Assembly (NCBI GenBank): GCA_022652945.1 | Contig: JALCRV010000005.1 | Span: forward strand, 19,512 to 83,511 | DNA length: 64,000 bases | DNA from: Bacilli bacterium | GTDB lineage: Bacteria; Bacillota_I; Bacilli_A; RFN20; CAG-288 | Reading direction: 5' to 3' | Shown: one piece after another, positions 43,451 to 52,883 of the stretch | Layout of the letters: every line of letters begins with the position of its first letter | How positions within the stretch are numbered: the first letter of the stretch is position 1 | The notes under the pieces: model-generated | The model's database searches: none | What the model was told of the DNA's origin: nothing | What the model saw: the letters and a program-made list of their open reading frames with translations, nothing else | Program-made: the position numbers and the translations under genes

Positions 43451-46158
43451 TTGAAATCAGAAACCTAAGTAAAACATTTGAAAACGGAAGTGAAATACAT
43501 CAAATCTTCAAGGATGTAAACATCGTTTTCCCTGAAGACGGATTCATTTTCATCAGCGGACGCTCGGGAGTAGGAAAATCAACTCTTTTGAATTTAATAG
43601 CTGGACTGGATAGCCATCAAGGTGAGATAGTTTTTGATAAGACAGCAGTCAATATTGATGTATACCGTCGGAAGAATCTCGGATTAGTTTTCCAAGATTT
43701 CTTGCTGATGGAGAATCTCTCGGTTGAAGAGAACATCACCCAAGCTTTGCTGATTAGCGGCTTAAATGATGAGAAAGAAATTAAAAATCGAATTGCACGT
43801 TCATTGGAGCAAGTTGGCTTGAGTTTCAATCCCTCACGTCCGGCCTCTTCCCTTTCGTTAGGACAAAAGCAAAGGTTGGCTTTGGCAAGGGTTCTTGCGG
43901 TCAATCCAAAGACAATTCTTTTAGATGAGCCAACCACAAATCTGGACATCAATAATTCCTTGCTGATCATGAATCTGTTAAAGTCATTATCCAAAGATCA
44001 TCTTCTTATCTGCGCTTGCCACAACCGGAATCTAATCAAGCTATACGCTGATAGGGTCTATGAAATCGATAATCAAAGGATTGAAGAGACACCACTAGAT
44101 CAATTTGAAGCACCCGAACAAGCCTATCTATCTGCTAAAGATTCTTATCAGTCCCCGATGCCTAATACAGAAATTCCAGTATTAGACCAAGATGTCCCCT
44201 CACATCAAAAACGTTCCATAGGCAAAAACTTTTTAGACTCCTTCTTGAAACGCAGAAACAAAATCTCCAATCTCTTATCTCTCGCTCTCCCCTTAATTTC
44301 CTTTATCATATTAAATGCTGTCATCGGAAGTTTTGAAAGCAGCCAAAATAGTGGCCTCGAACGGTATTGCCCAGATAACCAGATTGCGTTAGTACCGATC
44401 AGTAGTCAGCAAAATAACCCGGTCCCGCTCAGTTCTCTATCAAAATGGCTCGGTGAGGAAGAAAGCTGCTTGATTGATACAGATATCTACAATCCCTTTT
44501 TGAAAACTGATGGGACTAAAGAAAGTTCATCCTCACCCAAATTATTTTTATCATCCGACCGGTTTTCATTCTCCAGTTCTTCCGTATCTCAAGAAAGTAT
44601 TTCCTTCGAAAGCGCCACCCCTCTTTCAATTGAAAAATATAAGAAAGTTCCTGAATTAAAAGAGATTTTATCGGCTTTTGATTTGAAAGACAATGAAGTT
44701 GTTTTTGATAAATCTATTTTCCAAGAAGCCTTTAAAAAGAAGCCGCTTTTTTCAGAGAGTTTAGAGAAGACAGTACTGGGATCAACCTTCATTTTCAATA
44801 ACTTTTTTGAGCAAGAAGTTTTTACAGTAAAAGGTCTGGTGGATACCCATGCTCACGGTGTATATCTAAGCGACAAAATGTCCGAGAAAATAAGAAAGCA
44901 AAATTTCGGCTTTAATGGTTCTGCCGAGAATGCTTTTTCTGATTATAAACAACTCTTCGATCTTGACGATACAATTCTCATTGACTACCAAACCGCAAAG
45001 AATTCTTCCGATTATTCATTTTCCAAGGCTGATTCTTCTCTCGATGATAGTGTCTTTTTCAAATCATGTTTGGAGAATAAGAACTCCCCCGCTTGCTTTG
45101 CTTCCACTTCCGCCAAAAAGGTGATTCAACAATACCTCGGGCAGCCATTAAATCCATCTTTGTCTTTCGATTCAAACACAATTGTCAATTACCTACCCGA
45201 TCCCAGCAAAAAAGTGATTTGCTTCACCGATTACCAAGGCAGCAATGGAACCGTTAACTCGCAGAAAAAATTCTTTGCTATAAGTGTCCGCTCTAAGATT
45301 TATAACTCAGCCGAGACATTTAAAGTCACTCCTGAACTTGTTTCCGGTCAACTACCCTCTTCTTATAACGACTTCTTAATTCCCTCCAGTATCTTCACAC
45401 ATTTTTCGAGCCTAGATGAAATAAACGATTTAATAAGCGCAAATCTTTTTGTCTACAATCAATATTCCTTTAGTTCATCAATGGTTACTAATAGTTTTGT
45501 TCCTCGAGTCTCAGGTGTCTACTCTTCTTCTTCATTATCGGATCCGCTCCTCATCACTCAAGAACTGGAGACAAGACTAGAAGGAATCAACGACTTTATT
45601 CCAACCTACGGTAGCAGCAATTGGAAAGATAATGTCTCAAGCACCCTAGGAAAAAGCTCATTTCTAATCTCAACCAACCCAAAGACAACTCAGAAATACC
45701 TCCAAGAGGACCAAGAATTTCAATCCCTGCATTTGAAAGCTTTAACATATAGAGAAGCCATTAATGAAACTGTCGGTCAGGAAAATGTTTCATCTGCAAG
45801 GATAAGCCTAGCCATTTTCTCCGTCTTAATCGTGGTCTTTATAGCCTTGGTAGCTTTGGATTCCATTTCTACAATTAAGCAGGATAAGAAAGAAATCGGC
45901 ATCCTTCGTTGTTTAGGAATGAGCAAGAAGGAATTATTTATTTCTTATTTTAAGAAAGCATTGTCTGACTGGTCTATTTCATGTGTATTGCCTATTTTAT
46001 TAGCTACGATTGTTCTCTTATCAATAAATATATATTGCCTCAGTTGGTATCTGATTCTTTTCCTTTTTGGTCTCCTCTTAATCAAAACAGCCAGCACTTC
46101 AATTCCGCTTTTATATCTGTTAAAGCAATCACCGAGCCAAATCATGAAGAAAAACTAA
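43447..46158 (+). CDS. ABC transporter ATPase-permease fusion (FtsX-like), partner of the broken gene
   Basis: A 903-residue fusion. ATPase at residues 1-220: Walker A ISGRSGVGKST, signature variant LSLGQKQR (second residue pair differs from LSGGQ), Walker B TILLDEPTTNLD. One helix lies at about 277-297, then a serine-rich external domain of nearly 490 residues, then three helices at about 785-806, 845-865 and 870-895 with the FtsX-like IKQDKKEIGILRCLGMSKKEL between them. Such pairs act as heterodimers in export, envelope stress or peptide resistance. Base use is AT-rich (about one third GC in sampled stretches). If the partner is dead, this half may be non-functional. Confidence 0.9.
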   Translation: MIEIRNLSKTFENGSEIHQIFKDVNIVFPEDGFIFISGRSGVGKSTLLNLIAGLDSHQGEIVFDKTAVNIDVYRRKNLGLVFQDFLLMENLSVEENITQALLISGLNDEKEIKNRIARSLEQVGLSFNPSRPASSLSLGQKQRLALARVLAVNPKTILLDEPTTNLDINNSLLIMNLLKSLSKDHLLICACHNRNLIKLYADRVYEIDNQRIEETPLDQFEAPEQAYLSAKDSYQSPMPNTEIPVLDQDVPSHQKRSIGKNFLDSFLKRRNKISNLLSLALPLISFIILNAVIGSFESSQNSGLERYCPDNQIALVPISSQQNNPVPLSSLSKWLGEEESCLIDTDIYNPFLKTDGTKESSSSPKLFLSSDRFSFSSSSVSQESISFESATPLSIEKYKKVPELKEILSAFDLKDNEVVFDKSIFQEAFKKKPLFSESLEKTVLGSTFIFNNFFEQEVFTVKGLVDTHAHGVYLSDKMSEKIRKQNFGFNGSAENAFSDYKQLFDLDDTILIDYQTAKNSSDYSFSKADSSLDDSVFFKSCLENKNSPACFASTSAKKVIQQYLGQPLNPSLSFDSNTIVNYLPDPSKKVICFTDYQGSNGTVNSQKKFFAISVRSKIYNSAETFKVTPELVSGQLPSSYNDFLIPSSIFTHFSSLDEINDLISANLFVYNQYSFSSSMVTNSFVPRVSGVYSSSSLSDPLLITQELETRLEGINDFIPTYGSSNWKDNVSSTLGKSSFLISTNPKTTQKYLQEDQEFQSLHLKALTYREAINETVGQENVSSARISLAIFSVLIVVFIALVALDSISTIKQDKKEIGILRCLGMSKKELFISYFKKALSDWSISCVLPILLATIVLLSINIYCLSWYLILFLFGLLLIKTASTSIPLLYLLKQSPSQIMKKN

Positions 46159-46206
46159 TTGAAAAGACTCAGCCATTAATTCTTAAAGAAGCGATAAAGG
46201 CAAAAT

Positions 46207-46263
46207 AAAAACCGGCAGTTCAATAAACTCCCAACAAATTCAGGAATGAACAGCCGGTTTTTT
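46207..46263. terminator. Bidirectional terminator
   Basis: Long stem with AAAACCGGC on the left and GCCGGTTTTTT on the right, extended through AGTTCA/TGAAC with one mismatch. T-runs occur on both strands, serving the ABC gene and the convergent nucleotidase gene. Confidence 0.75.
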
Positions 46264-46266
46264 AGT

Positions 46267-47967
46267 CTAAAGATACGGATAGTCGCTGATATGAATCGTT
46301 CCGACTCTCTGAAGATAGGCAGCTAAAACATCTCTCATAAAGGCTTGATTGCCGTTGATGTTTTCCCCACCATCGAGACCTTTATATAAAGGATCTCCGC
46401 TCTTAGTAATCAGATAATCGATCGTCACGACCCGGTAAGTAGCACTCGAATCGACTTTAGTTCCGTTCACATACCACGAATAGCCATTCAAAGTAACGTT
46501 ATCTGAATGATAATCGGACTTGGCGGCTAAGATGAAGTTGCTGCCGCTGACCTCGATTGCCTGCACCAAATTATCAAATGGCGAAGTGGAATATAGGTCA
46601 CCAATCGTAATCGGATATAAGCCGGTTGAAGCATCTTTAGTAGTAGAAGTCCAATCCGCGCGGACACCGCCGGTATTATGGAAGGAAGCAACCACCGTCG
46701 AATCATTCCCGTATTCAGAATCGTTAGCGAAGAACATCATCGCTTTAGTAACTAGATTACCTAAACTCCCGGAATTAGAGCTAGAACTGGAATTACGGCA
46801 GAACGGCCCATCGCGGTACCCGACCACCTTCTCCATCAGAGGTTTGATTTCTTCGTTATAGTCAGCGATGACTTTATCTACTTCCGGATCAGTTCCGCTG
46901 ATCGTTCCTTTATCGTTCCATTCAGCGCTGGCTGTGGATAATTGATAAGAACCGTTAGTTAAGGTGAAGACCATCTTTGATAAAGCCCGCCCGGAAGAGG
47001 AAGACTCTAAGTAATATTTCCCGTTCGAATCTTGGTTCTCCCACTTCTGATGATCATGGCCGCCGAAGACCCCATCGACATAGGAGGACTCCAAGTAACT
47101 ATCGGTCGCCGAATCCGGTCCCTGATGAGTGGAGACGATGACAAGATCGCATTTTTCTTCAGTCTTCAGTCTCTTAGCTTCCGCCGTGACTAAAGGAACA
47201 TCGGCTTCAAAGGAAATATCAGCGATCATCTTCGCCGAGATATCTCCTGCGATATTCTGCATAATAGAGCCGATGATACCGATCTTCGCTCCCCCTCTTC
47301 TCACGATAGTCGAAGGTGAAGCGAAAGATGCGATTTTGCCGGTAGATTTCGAATAAATATTAATTCCAAGGAACGGGAAAGTGGCATGCTGCTCTTCCGT
47401 GACGATCTTGCTAGTCCCCCAGTCGAATTCATGGTTACCGATGGCCATCGAGGCAAAACCCATCTTCGACATGATATCGGTCATGCAAAGGCCTTCGGAG
47501 ATGTTCGAAAGAGCGGAGCCCTGGAACATATCGCCGGAAGAAAGCAGAACTGAGGAAGGGGAATAATCCGCATCGTTTTTGATTTTATAAGATAGTTTCG
47601 ACATCCCCGGGAAGTAGGTCGAAGAATTCGGAGTCTCTTCAATCGCACCGTGAACATCGTTAAGCGAATAAAAGGAAATCTTTTCCGGCTTCACATCGCT
47701 GATGGAAGATGAAAGCGAAGAGGAAGAGGAAGACTGAGAAGACGAAGAGGAAACTACTTGTGAAGAAACCGCAGAGGAAACTGAGGACTCTTTAGAAGAA
47801 CTGCTCTCAGTTGAACTGGCCTCAGAACTGACTAGGGAGCTAAGTGAGCTCGAAAGGAGACTTGAAGAGCTCTGTGTCTCTGAGGAAGGCAGATTGCCAT
47901 TGGTGCAGCTTGAAAATAAAAGGCAGAGGAGGACGGCTGAAAGCGAAAGCAAGTTTTTACGTTTCAT
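46267..47967 (-). CDS. Lipoprotein 5'-nucleotidase / 2',3'-cyclic phosphodiesterase (UshA/metallophosphatase family)
   Basis: A 566-residue surface enzyme. The signal peptide ends in a lipobox (LLFSSC, cysteine 21). Residues about 28-92 are almost all serine with some Glu/Val, a flexible stalk. The metallophosphatase domain has SLNDVHGAI, SGDMFQGS, GNHEFDWG and FGGHDHQKW. The C-terminal 5'-nucleotidase domain has FHNTGGVRAD and the DNLVQAIEVSG segment. It likely releases nucleosides and phosphate from extracellular nucleotides. The gene precedes nothing on its strand; it follows the NrnA-CysQ fusion with a 4-base overlap (ATGA type), suggesting a shared nucleotide-salvage role. Confidence 0.93.
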   Translation of the reverse strand: MKRKNLLSLSAVLLCLLFSSCTNGNLPSSETQSSSSLLSSSLSSLVSSEASSTESSSSKESSVSSAVSSQVVSSSSSQSSSSSSLSSSISDVKPEKISFYSLNDVHGAIEETPNSSTYFPGMSKLSYKIKNDADYSPSSVLLSSGDMFQGSALSNISEGLCMTDIMSKMGFASMAIGNHEFDWGTSKIVTEEQHATFPFLGINIYSKSTGKIASFASPSTIVRRGGAKIGIIGSIMQNIAGDISAKMIADISFEADVPLVTAEAKRLKTEEKCDLVIVSTHQGPDSATDSYLESSYVDGVFGGHDHQKWENQDSNGKYYLESSSSGRALSKMVFTLTNGSYQLSTASAEWNDKGTISGTDPEVDKVIADYNEEIKPLMEKVVGYRDGPFCRNSSSSSNSGSLGNLVTKAMMFFANDSEYGNDSTVVASFHNTGGVRADWTSTTKDASTGLYPITIGDLYSTSPFDNLVQAIEVSGSNFILAAKSDYHSDNVTLNGYSWYVNGTKVDSSATYRVVTIDYLITKSGDPLYKGLDGGENINGNQAFMRDVLAAYLQRVGTIHISDYPYL

Positions 47968-49724
47968 TTGATTCTCTCCAAATCCTCGGAAGATAAGATA
48001 TTGTTCTCTTCCCGATTAAGAATAGTAAAGCCATGATGATTATAGACATCGTCCCGGTTGTACTTCATCACTTCATTTAGATTATCCGTATAGACGCCCC
48101 CCGCTTCTTCAACGAGCAACTGCGGAGCGCAAGTATCCCATTCTTTCGTCCCATTGCCGACGGCATACGAGACTTCAGCTTGCCCGGAAGCAATCTTGCA
48201 GGCTTTTAAGGCTGAACCGCAAGGGATGACGGAAGCAATCACGTCGCTCTTGGCTTTATAAAGATCTTCCAGTTTTTCATTGTAATGGAAAACAGAACGG
48301 AGAACACGAAGATCTTTGGTCTTATAAGAAACGTGAATCTTCTGAATCATCTTATCTTTCTTTTTTAAGAAAGCACCCCTGCCTTTTACAGCAAAATAAA
48401 TATCTCCGGTGAAAGGAATCGCGACGACTCCGATAACCGGTTCGCCTTTATATGTCAAAGCTAAATTAATGGCGAATTCATCATCCTTTTCGACGAAATC
48501 CGACGTTCCATCGAGCGGGTCGATAATAAAGACTAAATCCTTAGTCAAACGTGTCTTGTCGTCTTTATCCTCCTCGGTCAGAAGACCATAGGAAGGAAAT
48601 TCCTTCAAAAGGGTATCTCTGATCAGTTGATCGGAGGCTTTATCAGCTGTGGTGACCGGAGAATTATCATCCTTGATTTCAACTTGGAAACCCAGATGAT
48701 AATAACCCATGATAATCGAAGAGCAAGACGCCGCTAAGGAAAGCAAGGTCTTCAGTTCCCGATGATATTCCCCGTAAGATTCAATCACCGACTCTTCCAG
48801 TCTTTGGATGACTTTATCAGCTTCCGCCATGGAAGCCAAAGTGCAGCCGGAAGCATTAAAATGTCCACCCCCGCCAAATTCCACAGCGACCTTATGGACA
48901 TCGATCTCCGGACCTTTCGAGCGGAGTTCGCAGTAAACCTTTCCGGATTGATCTTCCCCGAAAACTACGTAGACATGTGATTCCTCGATATTGCCGATCG
49001 TATTGACACAGAGCGCTGCTCCGTGACCATCGTAACCGTACTTTTTAGAGACTTCATAAGGCACCTTGCAGTAAGAGACCCCGAAGAAAGTCTTCTGGTA
49101 GTTAGAATAAAGATAACCCTTGAACTGCACGGAATCCTCGCTGACAACGTAAATGGAATCGTAAATAGTCTGCACATCCGCTCCGTCTTCCGAAAGACGA
49201 GCTGCGATCGAAAGCAGATTGGAATCGTAGTAATACTGGAACCTTCCCGAATCGGTGGTCAAGCCTAAATAAAACAAAGAAGCCGCCATCTTCGGCAGAT
49301 GTTTAAAGCGGGAGTAAAGCATCGAAGCTAAAAAATCAGAAACGGAAGCGCGGTTCTCATCGATAATCTCCAAACCACCGAAATCCTCGGCGAAATAATG
49401 GTGATCGACTTTGATCATCCCCGTGCCAGGCAGATCGAAAGCTCTCTTATCACCGACTCTTCTCCGATCCGGCAGATCGACGATGATATGAAGAGAACGT
49501 TTGATGATTTCATCATTAACAAAGAAGGCGTGCGGGAACGAATCCGGAGCGGAATGCCAATCGGTCTGGGAGACATATATTTCTTTATCGGGATAGAATT
49601 CCGCTAAAGCGTACTTCAATCCTTCCGAAGCTCCATAACAATCGCCATCCGGGTAGATATGCCCGAAGATGACAATCGACTGATTCTCCTCGATCATTTT
49701 AAAAAGCTCTGCTGTTTTATCCAT
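47964..49724 (-). CDS. NrnA-type DHH phosphoesterase fused to CysQ-type 3'(2'),5'-bisphosphate nucleotidase
   Basis: A 586-residue two-enzyme protein. Residues about 1-315 are a DHH/DHHA1 phosphoesterase as in NrnA (nanoRNase and pAp phosphatase): FGHIYPDGDCYG, VDHH near 106, TDSGRF, and DHHA1 motif FGGGGHFNASG near 283-293. Residues about 325-575 are an inositol-monophosphatase-family enzyme like CysQ: LLTEEDKD near 382, FIIDPLDGTSDF near 400 and EWDTCAPQLLVEEAGG near 528, giving all metal ligands. Both halves can hydrolyse pAp in their families. Start set at 49724 (AGAGGA 12 bases upstream); an ATG at 49745 has no ribosome site. It overlaps the nucleotidase gene. Confidence 0.9.
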   Translation of the reverse strand: MDKTAELFKMIEENQSIVIFGHIYPDGDCYGASEGLKYALAEFYPDKEIYVSQTDWHSAPDSFPHAFFVNDEIIKRSLHIIVDLPDRRRVGDKRAFDLPGTGMIKVDHHYFAEDFGGLEIIDENRASVSDFLASMLYSRFKHLPKMAASLFYLGLTTDSGRFQYYYDSNLLSIAARLSEDGADVQTIYDSIYVVSEDSVQFKGYLYSNYQKTFFGVSYCKVPYEVSKKYGYDGHGAALCVNTIGNIEESHVYVVFGEDQSGKVYCELRSKGPEIDVHKVAVEFGGGGHFNASGCTLASMAEADKVIQRLEESVIESYGEYHRELKTLLSLAASCSSIIMGYYHLGFQVEIKDDNSPVTTADKASDQLIRDTLLKEFPSYGLLTEEDKDDKTRLTKDLVFIIDPLDGTSDFVEKDDEFAINLALTYKGEPVIGVVAIPFTGDIYFAVKGRGAFLKKKDKMIQKIHVSYKTKDLRVLRSVFHYNEKLEDLYKAKSDVIASVIPCGSALKACKIASGQAEVSYAVGNGTKEWDTCAPQLLVEEAGGVYTDNLNEVMKYNRDDVYNHHGFTILNREENNILSSEDLERIK

Positions 49725-49752
49725 ATATCTTGGGATTCCTCTCATCTTGAGT

Positions 49753-49784
49753 AAAAAAAGAAGGCGGTTATTTATTCCGCCTTC
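49753..49784 (-). terminator. Terminator of the aldolase gene
   Basis: 8-bp stem GAAGGCGG/CCGCCTTC with a 9-base loop, followed on the minus strand by seven T. Confidence 0.9.
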
Positions 49785-49814
49785 TTATTTTAACAGATTC
49801 GGATGCTTTTTTCT

Positions 49815-50684
49815 TTAGAAAGCTTTCCCGAGGGAGCCGAAGGTCGTCGCCTTGACTCTGACAACTTCTTTAATACCCTTCTCCGCACCCGGGCCGATGA
49901 TCTTACGAGGATCGTAGACTTCCTGATCCTTCGCTAAGACATCTCTAACGACCGCGGTCCAAGCTTGCTGGCATTCAGTGTTGATGTTGATCTTAGCAGT
50001 GCCGCGATCAATAGCCATCTTCAACTGGAAATCAGGAATACCGGAGCCGCCATGTAAAACGAGCGGAATCTTAACCAAATCAGCGATTTCTTTCATTTCC
50101 TTAAAGCCAAGTTTCGGCTCACCATGATACGGACCATGGACGGAACCGAGGGCCGGAGCGAGGAAATCGATCCCGGTCTCTTTCACCATCCTGACACATT
50201 CCTCAGGGATGGCGTACATATTCTCTGCGACGACCGCATCTTCCTGGCCGCCGACTCTGCCTAATTCAGCTTCAACCGTGACACCGCGCGGATGAGCGTA
50301 TTCAACGACTTTCTTAACCGCAGCGATATTCTGCTCAAGCGGAAGTTTGGAGCCATCGATCATGACGGAAGTGAAGCCGGCATCGATCGCAGCTTTGCAA
50401 ATCTCAAAGGAACCGCCGTGGTCGACATGGAGCGCAACCGGAACGGTGATATTCAAATCTTCCATTAAGCCGTTAACTAAACCGACAACGGTATTCCATC
50501 CGCCCATATAGACGGCAGCGGAAGAAGTGACACCGAGAATCACCGGAGTCTTTGTCTCTTCGGCGACCTGCAGGACTGCTTTGGTCCATTCGACGTTATT
50601 GATGTTAAACTGACCGACAGCGTAATGGCCTTTAAAAGCCTTTTCGAGCATCTGGGACATATTGACCAATCTCGTTCTTGCCAT
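49815..50684 (-). CDS. fba: Class II fructose-bisphosphate aldolase
   Basis: Zinc-dependent aldolase of glycolysis, 289 residues. Zinc and substrate motifs: [11 protein letters not shown] (HxDH), [22 protein letters not shown] and [16 protein letters not shown] lies 8 bases before the ATG. It follows rpoE by 54 bases with a terminator hairpin between, and no complete promoter could be seen, so some expression may be by read-through. An AAAAAAGCGTTTAAA half-cre-like sequence lies in the gap. Confidence 0.97.
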   Translation of the reverse strand: MARTRLVNMSQMLEKAFKGHYAVGQFNINNVEWTKAVLQVAEETKTPVILGVTSSAAVYMGGWNTVVGLVNGLMEDLNITVPVALHVDHGGSFEICKAAIDAGFTSVMIDGSKLPLEQNIAAVKKVVEYAHPRGVTVEAELGRVGGQEDAVVAENMYAIPEECVRMVKETGIDFLAPALGSVHGPYHGEPKLGFKEMKEIADLVKIPLVLHGGSGIPDFQLKMAIDRGTAKININTECQQAWTAVVRDVLAKDQEVYDPRKIIGPGAEKGIKEVVRVKATTFGSLGKAF

Positions 50685-50722
50685 GGGTTAAACCCTCCTT
50701 TGATTTAAACGCTTTTTTGAAC

Positions 50723-50759
50723 AAAAAAAGAAAGAGTATTAAGCGCCAAGCTCTTTCTT
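50723..50759 (-). terminator. Terminator overlapping the 3' end of rpoE
   Basis: 9-bp stem AAGAAAGAG/CTCTTTCTT; the 14-base loop holds the rpoE stop codon, and the stem is followed by TTTTT on the minus strand. Confidence 0.75.
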
Positions 50760-51173
50760 AGCCTTTTCGGCCTTTTCATCTTCGGAAGCATCATCATCTT
50801 CTTCATAGGCATCATCAGTCGCATTCTCATCGACATCTTCACCTAATTCCTTAAGTTTCTCATCGCCATCGGATTCTTCCTCATCGCCTTCTTCTTCCTC
50901 ATCATCATCGACCTTATCGTTATAAGCTTCGTTCATATCGATATGGACCTGTTCAAAAGGAACGCGATCGCGAAGATCCCAGCAATTATCAGCAAGGACA
51001 ACAAAGCGCCCATCGATTGAAAGGTTAGTATAGAACTGCGACATCTTAGACTTTTTCTCGTCTTCGCTGAAACCGAGGCGTTTAGAGACCTCGTTGATCA
51101 AATCGAAGAACGACATCGACGCCTTTTTCTCAGTCAAGACTTTGAAGGCGACATCCAACATCGATTCTGCCAT
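50739..51173 (-). CDS. rpoE: RNA polymerase delta subunit
   Basis: A 144-residue subunit restricted to Bacilli-type Firmicutes that speeds polymerase recycling. The N-terminal HARE-HTH domain (about residues 1-75) has SFFDLINEVSKRLGFSED, YTNLSIDGRFVVLADNCWDLR. The C-terminal half is the typical disordered Asp/Glu tail. It lies 32 bases after argS in the ychF-ispF-argS-rpoE order. A strong taxonomic marker. Confidence 0.93.
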   Translation of the reverse strand: MAESMLDVAFKVLTEKKASMSFFDLINEVSKRLGFSEDEKKSKMSQFYTNLSIDGRFVVLADNCWDLRDRVPFEQVHIDMNEAYNDKVDDDEEEEGDEEESDGDEKLKELGEDVDENATDDAYEEDDDASEDEKAEKAKKELGA

Positions 51174-51205
51174 GTTTTTTCCTCTTTTCTATCAAGAAAA
51201 CTTTT

Positions 51206-52828
51206 CTACATATGCTCAGGCGCACTAACCCCGATCAGCGCCAAGCCTTCTTTAAGGACAATTTCCGCTGCTAAGCATAAGCCTAAGCGCGCGGAGGTCT
51301 TCTTCTGATCGGCAGGGTCTAAGACTCGGCATTTTGTATAGAAATCATTGATGCAAGACGCCAAATCCCTAACATAGATAGTAATTTTATAGGGGCTCAA
51401 AGTCAAGCCGGAATCAAGGACTGTTTTCGGAAATTCCTCAAGTTTTTTCATCAGTCCGGTCTCAGCGGAATCGCTTAAGCCTTCCCCGCTGCTGTCAATC
51501 TCATATTTCCCATTTGCCATCTGCAGGATGGTGCATAACCTGGCGTGAGCGTATTGGCAGTAGTAAACCGGGTTAACGGTTCCCATGGTTTTCGCTAAAT
51601 CCAAGTTAAAATCCAAATGCTGAGAGGCCGCGCGAGAAACGAAGAAGAAACGGACGGCATCAACTCCGACTTCCTCGCAAAGCTCCTTCAAGGAAATCGC
51701 ATTGCCGGTTCTCTTCGACATCTTATATTCTTTGCCTTCTTTAAAAAGCCTGACCATCTGGACTAACTCGACATCGAGTTTATCCGGATTGTAACCTAAG
51801 GATTTTACAGAAGACTTAATACGCGAGATATAGCCGTGATGATCAGCACCGAAAAGATCGATTAAATATTGAAAGCCACGATCGAATTTATTCTTATGAT
51901 AAGCGATATCCGGGAGCAGATAAGTATAAGCTCCGTTCGATTTGATAATGACTCGGTCCTTATCATCGCCATCTTTGGTGGTGTTAAGGAACAAAGCACC
52001 ATCTTTTTCATAACAATACGGTTTCAAAAGGGCGATAGTTTCTTCGACCTTGCCTTCTTCACGGATAGCTTTTTCCGAAGTGAACACATCGAAAGAGACA
52101 CGGAATTCCGCAAGATCTTTTTTAATATTCTCCAAAGCCATCTTCACTCCGCGTTCGCGGAAGAAAGCCAAAGGTTTCTTTTTAAAAGACTCACCGCCTT
52201 CTTGATAAAGCTCTTCAGCAAACTCGATAATATCCGGTCCGTGATAACCATCATCGGGGACTTTGGCGTCTTTATCGCCGAGTTTTTCTAAGTAGCGGGC
52301 TTTTAAAGACTTGGCGAGATTATTGACCTGATTTCCCGCATCGTTAACGTAATATTCCCTGGTGACATCAAAGCCGCACTTTTTCATGATTCTCGCTAAA
52401 GAATCACCTAAAGCTGCACCTCTGGCATGTCCTAGATGCAAAGCACCGGTCGGGTTAGCGGAGACGTATTCCAGAAGGGTCTTTTCCCCCTGCCCTTTAT
52501 CGGAATTGCCGTATTTGTCTTTCAGTTCGATAATCTGAGGAATCACCGATTCCACCGAGGCGGAAGAAAGGAAGAAATTAATAAAGCCGGGACCGGCTTT
52601 TTCAACTTTCTCCACTTCCGGAAGCTGGAAAGCGGAAATGATATCCTGGGCGATAACAGCCGGGGCTTTATGTAATTTCGAGGCGAGTTTCATAGCCACT
52701 GAGCTCGAAAGATCACCCTGTCCTTCATGTTTAGGATGCTCAAGGATGATTTCCTCAGGTGAGATCTTTACACCCATCGAGGTAATGATTTCGCTTAATT
52801 TAACTTGGATTTTTTCTTCGATAGCCAT
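51206..52828 (-). CDS. argS: Arginyl-tRNA synthetase
   Basis: Charges tRNA-Arg; class I synthetase of 540 residues. The N-terminal Add-1 domain is followed by the signature SANPTGALHLGHARGAALGD (HIGH motif), the KMSKRTGNAISL (KMSKS) loop near residue 372, and the DALR anticodon-binding domain with YAHARLCTIL. AAGGA lies 9 bases before the ATG. Co-transcribed with ispF (55-base gap) and rpoE. Confidence 0.96.
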   Translation of the reverse strand: MAIEEKIQVKLSEIITSMGVKISPEEIILEHPKHEGQGDLSSSVAMKLASKLHKAPAVIAQDIISAFQLPEVEKVEKAGPGFINFFLSSASVESVIPQIIELKDKYGNSDKGQGEKTLLEYVSANPTGALHLGHARGAALGDSLARIMKKCGFDVTREYYVNDAGNQVNNLAKSLKARYLEKLGDKDAKVPDDGYHGPDIIEFAEELYQEGGESFKKKPLAFFRERGVKMALENIKKDLAEFRVSFDVFTSEKAIREEGKVEETIALLKPYCYEKDGALFLNTTKDGDDKDRVIIKSNGAYTYLLPDIAYHKNKFDRGFQYLIDLFGADHHGYISRIKSSVKSLGYNPDKLDVELVQMVRLFKEGKEYKMSKRTGNAISLKELCEEVGVDAVRFFFVSRAASQHLDFNLDLAKTMGTVNPVYYCQYAHARLCTILQMANGKYEIDSSGEGLSDSAETGLMKKLEEFPKTVLDSGLTLSPYKITIYVRDLASCINDFYTKCRVLDPADQKKTSARLGLCLAAEIVLKEGLALIGVSAPEHM

Positions 52829-52883
52829 ATTTATATATCCTTATATATAGACAATTGATTATAGAATCAAAGTCTTGAGAAGT

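Noticed and set aside
52829..52883. T-box leader before argS
   Set aside because: The 55-base gap is too short and contains no T-box sequence or terminator.
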